A stretch of DNA of 8,128 nt from contig DEUU01000260.1 in the NCBI GenBank assembly GCA_002362735.1, forward strand, positions 1 through 8,128. The letters are read 5' to 3'. Below the pieces are notes generated by a model that worked only from the letters and a program-made list of their open reading frames with translations, ran no database searches and was not told where the DNA came from. Made by a program: the position numbers and the translations under genes. Origin of the DNA: Dehalococcoidia bacterium UBA3254. GTDB taxonomy: Bacteria; Chloroflexota; Dehalococcoidia; Dehalococcoidales; UBA3254. Positions 1-3,864 of this stretch are shown here, one piece after another. The number at the start of each line of letters is the position of its first letter. Position 1 is the first letter of the stretch.

Positions 1-7
1 CGTTCAT
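1..7 (-). CDS. start of a third minus-strand gene, cut by the window edge
   Basis: Only the first two codons (Met-Asn) are visible. The ATG at 7-5 overlaps the stop codon of the preceding minus-strand gene in an ATGA arrangement. The same arrangement joins the two genes upstream, and this repetition is the only reason for the call. No function can be suggested. Confidence 0.35.
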
Positions 8-123
8 TGTCCATTGATTTCCCCTATCATTTTAGCGATAACCCCGTCAGCGGTTCCCCGCGACATAAGGACAGCGACAACCGCCGCGTCGAGTCCCTGG
101 ATAATTAGGAGCGTGGTTCTCAT
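4..123 (-). CDS. hypothetical 39-aa protein
   Basis: The product is 39 residues, starting MRTTLLIIQGLDAAVVAVLM and ending near GEINGQ. Residues 4-20 are mostly hydrophobic, interrupted by Q9 and D12, so this is either an amphipathic helix or a weak membrane segment. The ATG overlaps the stop of the upstream 64-aa gene as ATGA, and its own TGA overlaps the next ATG in the same way, so it looks translationally coupled within a minus-strand operon. There is no strong Shine-Dalgarno sequence of its own, which fits coupling. I do not recognise the family. The call rests on context more than on the protein itself. Confidence 0.5.
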   Translation of the reverse strand: MRTTLLIIQGLDAAVVAVLMSRGTADGVIAKMIGEINGQ

Positions 124-314
124 GATCTCGGCAGCCCCATGTCTTCACGCGCCGCCCGTGCGCTGGTCCCTGTTATATCGCGCAGCATGTCGTTTGTTTC
201 ACGACGGATTCGGTTACGGCGTGCATTGCGTTCGATTTTATCCGCGACAGGCTGTATTTTTGCTCTGACATCATCAAACGTTTTTTCGTCAGGACCGATA
301 ATTTCTATATCCAC
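120..314 (-). CDS. hypothetical 64-aa helical charged protein
   Basis: The product is 64 residues, rich in Arg, Asp and Glu and predicted by eye to be almost wholly helical after residue ~10. It starts MDIEIIGPDEKTFDDVRAKI and ends GLPRS. I chose the GTG start at 314-312 because GGGAGGA (324-318 on the minus strand) lies just 3-4 bases upstream, the best Shine-Dalgarno in this part of the window. The stop overlaps the ATG of the next minus-strand gene. It is the first gene of the leftward cluster. No membrane segment, signal peptide or catalytic motif is visible. I do not recognise it; a small regulator or virion accessory protein are both possible. Confidence 0.65.
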   Translation of the reverse strand: MDIEIIGPDEKTFDDVRAKIQPVADKIERNARRNRIRRETNDMLRDITGTSARAAREDMGLPRS

Positions 315-413
315 GATTCCTCCCAGTTAGTGGTTGTCTGCGTGTCCATGCCTTAATATTATGCAAGATCAATGCCAATCAAAAATGTTAATAATACGCC
401 CCCAAAACACCAT

Positions 414-444
414 ATTTTAATTTAACAGTTAACTAAAATGTAAA
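414..444 (-). promoter_or_regulatory. candidate promoter for the minus-strand small genes
   Basis: Read on the minus strand, TTTACA (444-439; five of six matches to the -35 consensus) is followed after 19 bases by TAAAAT (419-414; five of six matches to the -10). The spacing is longer than ideal. Transcription would start near 406, about 90 bases before the GTG at 314. An 8-bp palindrome, AGTTAACT (427-434), lies between the two boxes and could be an operator. The AT-rich setting makes chance matches likely. Confidence 0.27.
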
Positions 445-456
445 GAAATTAGATAC

Positions 457-472
457 ATTTAATGCATTAAAT
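457..472. repeat. perfect 16-bp palindrome
   Basis: ATTTAATGCATTAAAT equals its own reverse complement over all 16 bases. It lies just upstream of the candidate minus-strand promoter, the usual position for a dimeric repressor or activator site. Its right half continues into TGCATTAAATAA, which recurs at 583-594. The palindrome is certain from the sequence; a role as an operator is inference. Confidence 0.7.
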
Positions 473-594
473 AATATTACCTATTGATTTTACTATGTTT
501 AAGTCTATGTAAAGTTTAACCCGGCAATTCTTGCCTTTTTTACAAACAAGTTAATATTACTAACAATAATAAAATTAAATATTGCATTAAATAA
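463..594. repeat. short direct repeats in the AT-rich intergenic region
   Basis: TGCATTAAATAA occurs at 463-474 and again at 583-594, and TAATATTAC occurs at 472-480 and 552-560. Both pairs lie within 135 bases. They may be repeated protein-binding sites or simply the product of strong AT bias. The presence of the repeats is certain, but a function is not shown. Confidence 0.5.
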
Positions 595-639
595 AAAAAT
601 GAGGTAATTTATAATCATCATGTTTTTAGGATGGTACAT
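505..639 (-). CDS. possible 44-aa membrane peptide
   Basis: Starting at the ATG 639-637, this ORF encodes 44 residues. MIINYLIFLFNAIFNFIIV (residues 8-26) is hydrophobic enough for one membrane span and is followed by a basic stretch (VKKAR). The start is supported by GAGGAG (649-644 on the minus strand), a strong Shine-Dalgarno 4 bases upstream. The frame is open further upstream, but those starts lack a good site. Against it: AT-rich DNA often gives hydrophobic frames by chance, and its end overlaps a terminator-like hairpin on the other strand. Small phage membrane peptides (holin- or exclusion-like) are a possible class, but nothing specific is recognised. Confidence 0.33.
   Translation of the reverse strand: MYHPKNMMIINYLIFLFNAIFNFIIVSNINLFVKKARIAGLNFT
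523..541 (+). terminator. terminator-like hairpin with no upstream gene
   Basis: GGCAA (523-527), a three-base loop, TTGCC (531-535) and six T residues (536-541) form a short rho-independent terminator pattern on the plus strand. The stem is only 5 bp. No plus-strand gene precedes it in the window, so it would end either a short untranslated RNA or antisense transcription from the left. The T tract coincides with two lysine codons of the possible minus-strand ORF 505-639, so the pattern may be fortuitous. Confidence 0.4.
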
Positions 640-721
640 AGAACTCCTCGTAGATGATCCCGACGCCTGTCTATCCCATATCCTCAGAGTGCTACGCATG
701 TAATAACCACTATCCACGCTC

Positions 722-735
722 CCGGCCAGGGCCGG
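722..735. repeat. 14-bp GC-rich inverted repeat
   Basis: CCGGCC (722-727) and GGCCGG (730-735) are exact inverted copies separated by AG. As RNA the loop would be too tight, so about 5 bp would pair around a 4-base loop. No T tract follows, so it is not a terminator. It stands out because it is a GC-rich island beside very AT-rich DNA. Confidence 0.4.
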
Positions 736-773
736 TGCCGCAAACCCGGATTGTTAAAGGCGGGCGAATTGAT

Positions 774-795
774 GGGGGATAATAGGGGGTATAAT
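774..795 (+). repeat. tandem GGGGG-ATAAT repeat with a possible -10 box
   Basis: GGGGGATAAT (774-783) and GGGGGTATAAT (785-795) are near-identical neighbouring units. The second contains a perfect -10 hexamer, TATAAT (790-795). TTGATG (769-774) could be a -35, but the spacing of 15 is short. If active, it would transcribe toward the 164-aa gene at 968. Confidence 0.3.
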
Positions 796-930
796 CTAAC
801 TCCCTGCGCGCGGTCTGCCGCAGCGCTCGGCGACTCTATGCACGAGCACACCAGCAATAAGACGGCAATCAAAACTCAGGTACAACGCGTCTAAAAACTA
901 CTACCCAAAATCAACACCACTAAAAAAATC

Positions 931-965
931 TTGCACTTTACCACGGTTTAGCCTATATTTATAAT
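931..965 (+). promoter_or_regulatory. candidate promoter abutting the gene at 968
   Basis: Two overlapping readings exist. TTTACC (937-942), 17 bases, then TATAAT (960-965) has a perfect -10. TTGCAC (931-936), 17 bases, then TATATT (954-959) has a poorer -35. The second would start transcription around 966, making the mRNA for the ATG at 968 essentially leaderless. The first would start it just inside the ORF. No Shine-Dalgarno precedes 968. Confidence 0.42.
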
Positions 966-967
966 AC

Positions 968-1462
968 ATGCCACACAAAATAGCAATATACGATTACGGT
1001 GATGTAACAGCGATAACCTACCCAGAATTCCTCAAACAACACCCAGATTTCCCGCACAAACGTTGGACATTCCAACGGTACAAACGTCAACAACTGCAAA
1101 ATAATATCAGTGAGAAAAACGCACGATCTATTATACGCAAACAAGATAATAATGCTCAAGATAGGCAAAATCCCAATAATCAAGATACCCAAAAACCTAC
1201 CTCACCAATAGATTTATCGCTAGAAGATCGTAAGTTATTGGTTTGTATGGCTGTTGAATCATTAAAGAAACATATTCCTACCCAATGGCAGGCCGCAGCC
1301 ACGACATTAGAGCGGTTAATCCCTTCACAATTTGCTAAACGCGACGCACCCGCAGGATTACAGCAGGCAATCGGGATCAAGATTACCATAGGAGCTAGAG
1401 AGCATACCACAGATAGTACCCAGGCTGTCAATGTCCAGGTGGATGGCCAGGATGTTAAATAG
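968..1462 (+). CDS. candidate terminase small subunit
   Basis: This 164-aa protein has three visible parts. Residues 1-45 are basic-aromatic (YPEFLKQHPDF, then RWTFQRYKRQQLQ) and could bind DNA. Residues 46-83 are a hydrophilic Asn/Gln-rich linker. Residues 84-125 look helical and include QWQAAATTLERLIPSQFAKR, which resembles the segment seen in many small phage terminase subunits, where a helix ends in ERR-P-W-like residues. The tail is beta-like and polar. Small terminases recognise the packaging site and load the large subunit, and the position upstream of terminase large subunit suits this role. The call is by resemblance and position, not a firm match. Start: this is the only ATG near the N-terminus, but it has no Shine-Dalgarno and sits 2-8 bases after possible -10 boxes. 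The base composition is C-rich, unlike the G-rich genes that follow. Confidence 0.72.
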   Translation: MPHKIAIYDYGDVTAITYPEFLKQHPDFPHKRWTFQRYKRQQLQNNISEKNARSIIRKQDNNAQDRQNPNNQDTQKPTSPIDLSLEDRKLLVCMAVESLKKHIPTQWQAAATTLERLIPSQFAKRDAPAGLQQAIGIKITIGAREHTTDSTQAVNVQVDGQDVK

Positions 1463-1500
1463 ATTTATAGTTGTTAAGTTAAAATTAAACTATATAAATC
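1462..1500. repeat. AT-rich inverted repeat at the stop codon
   Basis: GATTTATAGTT (1462-1472) is complementary to AACTATATAAATC (1488-1500) apart from a 2-base AT bulge, around a 15-base loop. The left arm begins on the last base of the stop codon of the preceding gene. No T tract follows, so it is a poor intrinsic terminator. It could protect an mRNA end or bind a protein. Confidence 0.55.
1471..1498 (+). promoter_or_regulatory. candidate promoter for the packaging/head operon
   Basis: TTGTTA (1471-1476; four of six matches) and TATAAA (1493-1498; five of six) are spaced by 16 bases on the plus strand. Transcription would begin near 1505, leaving a leader of about 175 bases before the gene at 1680. 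The boxes lie inside the inverted repeat 1462-1500, so a protein on that repeat would control access. The AT content makes a chance match possible. Confidence 0.28.
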
Positions 1501-1516
1501 ATATACATACAAGATA

Positions 1517-1541
1517 ATGTGTCACATAAACATCATTATGT
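1517..1541. repeat. overlapping palindromes upstream of the head operon
   Basis: ATGTGTCACAT (1517-1527) is a perfect odd-length palindrome centred on T1522. Its right half begins a second inverted pair, ACATAA (1524-1529) with TTATGT (1536-1541), so the two structures are mutually exclusive in RNA. As DNA, the first looks like a dimer binding site. Confidence 0.5.
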
Positions 1542-1550
1542 AAACTAACT

Positions 1551-1581
1551 CATGAATAAGGTAACAATACTTATTAACATG
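1551..1581. repeat. 10-bp inverted repeat before the G tract
   Basis: CATGAATAAG (1551-1560) pairs with CTTATT (1570-1575) and CATG (1578-1581), with a 2-base bulge and a 9-base loop. It is the third inverted repeat within 120 bases and ends directly before the G tract at 1583. Confidence 0.5.
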
Positions 1582-1582
1582 T

Positions 1583-1597
1583 GGGGGGGGTAGGGGG
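1583..1597 (+). other. G tract: eight G, TA, five G
   Basis: An uninterrupted run of eight G is followed by TA and five more G, about 83 bases upstream of the gene at 1680 and probably within its leader. There are not four runs of three G, so only a two-layer quadruplex could form. The tract marks the point where the plus strand changes from C-rich to strongly G-rich. Confidence 0.6.
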
Positions 1598-1679
1598 CCG
1601 GTGATCGAGCGAGGTATACGGTCCATACATCCACTTTTCCAAATAAGTGTATTTTTGGTTCTTTACAAAGGGGTAGGGA

Positions 1680-1949
1680 ATGAATCAATCGCAGTTTGTA
1701 GCGAAGCTTTGCGGTAAGGAGGGGATATCGGGTGTGAGTCGTGGAGAGATGGAGAGGATGATTTGTGCACAGTATAGTGCGGTGGAAGGCCTTTTGGTGG
1801 AATTGTACTGTGAGTCAGGGGGGAAGCACAAGAGGTTTGATTCGATGACGCCTGAGCAGCGCGGGGCATATGAGAAGGTGCGTGTGTCGAGGTTATCGAG
1901 GTTTGATAGGATGGTACATGGAATTTTACAGAAAACGCAGAAAGGATAA
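1680..1949 (+). CDS. hypothetical 89-aa protein
   Basis: This is an 89-residue, probably helical protein with a basic C-terminal third (residues ~66-89, many Arg and Lys). Residues 20-42 form a likely amphipathic helix (RGEMERMICAQYSAVEGLLV), followed by a glycine-rich turn and then SMTPEQRGAYEKV. The ATG at 1680 has AAAGGGG (1667-1673) 6 bases upstream, so the start is well supported. The coding strand is extremely G-rich. The next gene starts 4 bases after its stop, so the two are probably co-translated. I do not recognise the family. Position between the candidate small and the large terminase subunits suggests a packaging or head-assembly accessory role, and it could itself be the small terminase if the 968 gene is not. 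Confidence 0.72.
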   Translation: MNQSQFVAKLCGKEGISGVSRGEMERMICAQYSAVEGLLVELYCESGGKHKRFDSMTPEQRGAYEKVRVSRLSRFDRMVHGILQKTQKG

Positions 1950-1953
1950 TTTT

Positions 1954-2250
1954 ATGTCATGCAACATGAATTGCAACAAGTTTCTGTCTTACATAGCTCT
2001 CGGTTTCAGCGTAATTCTATCGGACAAGAAAATATTGAGCGTTACGGTATTTGATGATCCGCTCAAAGCAGTAAAGAACCGTATCCGCCTTACGCGCCGC
2101 TATTTCAAGAAGTGCAAGGGAACGCAAAAGTACGGTGACATTGTGGTATCTATCGGGAAGTCGAATTACCGCGAGCGTGAATTTCTGGCAAAGTGCAAAA
2201 AGGCAAAGTGCCATCCGCGCCGATGGTGGATTAATAGGGTAGAAAAATGA
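1954..2250 (+). CDS. hypothetical 98-aa basic, cysteine-containing protein
   Basis: The product has 98 residues and is strongly basic from residue ~40 on. Cysteines are at 3, 7, 54, 81 and 86. A hydrophobic beta-like stretch (residues ~10-33) is followed by KNRIRLTRRYFKKCKG, then VSIGKSNYREREFLAKCKKA. The cysteines are not in a clear zinc-finger spacing. I chose ATG 1954 rather than the earlier in-frame start at 1870 because AAAGGA (1941-1946) is 7 bases upstream and the choice avoids overlap with the previous gene. Its stop overlaps the terminase ATG (ATGA, 2247-2250), so translation is coupled. A nucleic-acid-binding role is possible from charge alone. The family is not identified. Confidence 0.72.
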   Translation: MSCNMNCNKFLSYIALGFSVILSDKKILSVTVFDDPLKAVKNRIRLTRRYFKKCKGTQKYGDIVVSIGKSNYREREFLAKCKKAKCHPRRWWINRVEK

Positions 2251-3803
2251 ACGCAGTAGGCCAGCTTTTTGAGAGTATATCGCAGATCGACATACCGAGT
2301 GCGTACCGGTTTTTATTTGAGCCTGCACCGTACAAGGTAATTTATGGGGGGCGCAATGCGGGTAAGGATTGGAATGTTGTACGGGTGGACCTGATCCTTG
2401 GGATGATGTATAACCCAGCGTATACCAAGGCGGAGATTGATGAAATAGAGAAGATGTTTGCCAGGGATTTGAAGATTAAAACCGGGTTGATTAGAAGTTC
2501 TTTGCTGCATCCCCATAGATTTATGTACTGCCGCGAGGTTATGGAGTCAATAAAAAAGTCAGTTTACACGACCATAAAGGACCAGATTATCGACTTGGGG
2601 CTTAGTAGCAAGTGGAAGATCAAGGACGCCAGTATTGAGTGTATTAATGGGTCAGATATGATTTTTGCCGGCCTTTACAGAGACCCTCATAATATAAAAT
2701 CTGCTGAAGGCGTTTCGATGTGCCGGGTGATCGAGGCGGAGAACGTCAGTGAAGATTCATGGAAATATCTGATACCGACGATCCGGAAAGATAATAGCGA
2801 AATTTTGGTGAGTTTTAACACCAGATATGAAGATGATCCGACATATGAACGATGGGTAGCACACCCGCCAAAGGAGGCGGTGGTCAAGTTAATAAACAGC
2901 ACGGATATTGAAGACTATTTGACCCAGGCGGCGAAACTCAACAGGAAAAATGACTATGCGCTTAGAAAGTATGAATACCCAAACGTATGGGAAGGGCAAC
3001 CGCTTGGCAAGGGACGTAGAATTTATCCGATGTTTAAAGAGGATATAATAGTCAAGAGATTTGAGCGACAATGGTTAAAAGAACGGCCAAGGATAGAGTT
3101 TTTCCAGAGTTGTGACCCGGCGCAGCAATACTATCCGGCGAGCCTATGGTGCGCGAGGTTCTATGATGACCTTGGATGTATGATAAAGTACATTTACAGC
3201 GAATATCCGATGTATTCGGATTTTGGGGACTATTTCTGCAATATCAGGCATAATATTTTGTATACCGGGACCATTGCGGACCTTTCAAGGATATTCAAGG
3301 TCAAGGACGGCTTTAATGAATGGGGTTTTCAAGTCAGGGAACGCTATATAGATACTAGATTTAGTCGCGGTACAGGCGCAAAGAGCTATTTTAGCGGGGA
3401 TACGTTGGGAATAGTAGGAGAATTCGCAAAAACAGAGAACGGTGGTCTTGAATTCCTATGCCCGGAACCGAAAATAATCGACGCACAAAAAGATCAGATC
3501 ATCAAAGATATGGAATTCAACGCCGACGCTCCACAGGGACCTTATAACCACCCCAAAATATATATTGACCCAGGATGCATAAATTTGATTTATAGCCTTG
3601 CCAGACACCGTTTAAAGGAAAACAGCGAAGAAGAGGACCAGAAACACAAAGATTTCCCCGACGCTCTGAAAATTCTATACGCAGGCATGTCTACAACTGA
3701 TTTTGAAGGCCAACATAGTCAAGAATCAGAAGTTTCTTTGTTCACTGGTGCTGGTATTTGTCTGGTTAATGAAGAGCATTCGGAAAACTGGATGCGGGCA
3801 TAA
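2247..3803 (+). CDS. terL: phage terminase large subunit (Sf6/PBSX type)
   Basis: This is the DNA-packaging motor: an ATPase that pumps DNA into the procapsid through the portal, plus a nuclease that cuts the concatemer. Length is 518 aa, against about 470 for Sf6 gp2. The ATPase domain shows a P-loop, GGRNAGKD (34-41), then CREVMESIKKSVYTTIKDQI, KSAEGVSMCRVIEAENVSED with catalytic E163, and the coupling motif IPTIRKDNSEILVSFN (~176-191). The nuclease domain keeps three likely metal-binding aspartates: D290 (SCDPAQQ), D369 (RYIDTRF) and D472 (DFPDALK). Oddities: the P-loop ends in Asp41 instead of Ser/Thr, the first Walker B acid is Ile162, and about 35 residues (~55-89) are inserted compared with Sf6 gp2 as I remember it. 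Start: ATG with AGGG (2236-2239) 7 bases upstream, overlapping the previous stop. Base composition changes within the last third. Confidence 0.95.
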   Translation: MNAVGQLFESISQIDIPSAYRFLFEPAPYKVIYGGRNAGKDWNVVRVDLILGMMYNPAYTKAEIDEIEKMFARDLKIKTGLIRSSLLHPHRFMYCREVMESIKKSVYTTIKDQIIDLGLSSKWKIKDASIECINGSDMIFAGLYRDPHNIKSAEGVSMCRVIEAENVSEDSWKYLIPTIRKDNSEILVSFNTRYEDDPTYERWVAHPPKEAVVKLINSTDIEDYLTQAAKLNRKNDYALRKYEYPNVWEGQPLGKGRRIYPMFKEDIIVKRFERQWLKERPRIEFFQSCDPAQQYYPASLWCARFYDDLGCMIKYIYSEYPMYSDFGDYFCNIRHNILYTGTIADLSRIFKVKDGFNEWGFQVRERYIDTRFSRGTGAKSYFSGDTLGIVGEFAKTENGGLEFLCPEPKIIDAQKDQIIKDMEFNADAPQGPYNHPKIYIDPGCINLIYSLARHRLKENSEEEDQKHKDFPDALKILYAGMSTTDFEGQHSQESEVSLFTGAGICLVNEEHSENWMRA

Positions 3804-3864
3804 AAAAAATAAATGTTGCATTTACTAATTAATTGGAGTATATTTCTTGTTAGAGAGGGCCATA

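Larger units (their letters stand above)
315..967. other. divergent, mostly non-coding region
   Basis: These ~650 bases separate the leftward small genes from the rightward packaging genes. The part from ~350 to ~640 is very AT-rich and carries palindromes, direct repeats and a terminator-like hairpin. The part from ~650 to ~890 is richer in G and C and holds no gene that I trust. The region must contain the promoter of the minus-strand cluster and is a natural place for operators. One possible small membrane peptide (505-639, minus) and two candidate promoters are listed separately. No tRNA, CRISPR array or recombinase site could be recognised. Confidence 0.6.

Noticed and set aside
627..639. 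13-base repeat TAGGATGGTACAT, found again at 1907-1919 with similar flanks, considered as an attachment core
   Set aside because: An exact 13-base match is not rare in 8 kb, the second copy lies inside a gene, and there is no integrase or tRNA nearby.
620..703. Plus-strand 27-aa frame starting MFLGWYIELL
   Set aside because: Too short, with no ribosome site at a usable distance, and antisense to a frame with a better start.
684..872. Minus-strand 62-aa frame whose start resembles a lipoprotein signal (MIAVLLLVCSC)
   Set aside because: It starts with TTG, has no Shine-Dalgarno, has a stop directly upstream and has no recognisable remainder; it overlaps other open frames in a GC-rich patch.
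772..894. Plus-strand 40-aa frame starting MGDNRGYNLTP
   Set aside because: The nearest AAAGG is 11 bases away, the frame is open upstream without starts, and the peptide resembles nothing known; the GC-rich patch is open in several frames.
1631..1656. CACTT...AAGTG followed by TATTTTT as a terminator before the 89-aa gene
   Set aside because: The 5-bp AT-rich stem with an 8-base loop is too weak, and the T run is interrupted and short.
3847..3864. TTG start for the portal giving 805 aa
   Set aside because: The ATG at 3865 has its own well-placed GAGAGG and starts exactly at the domain boundary; the six extra residues add nothing to the fold.
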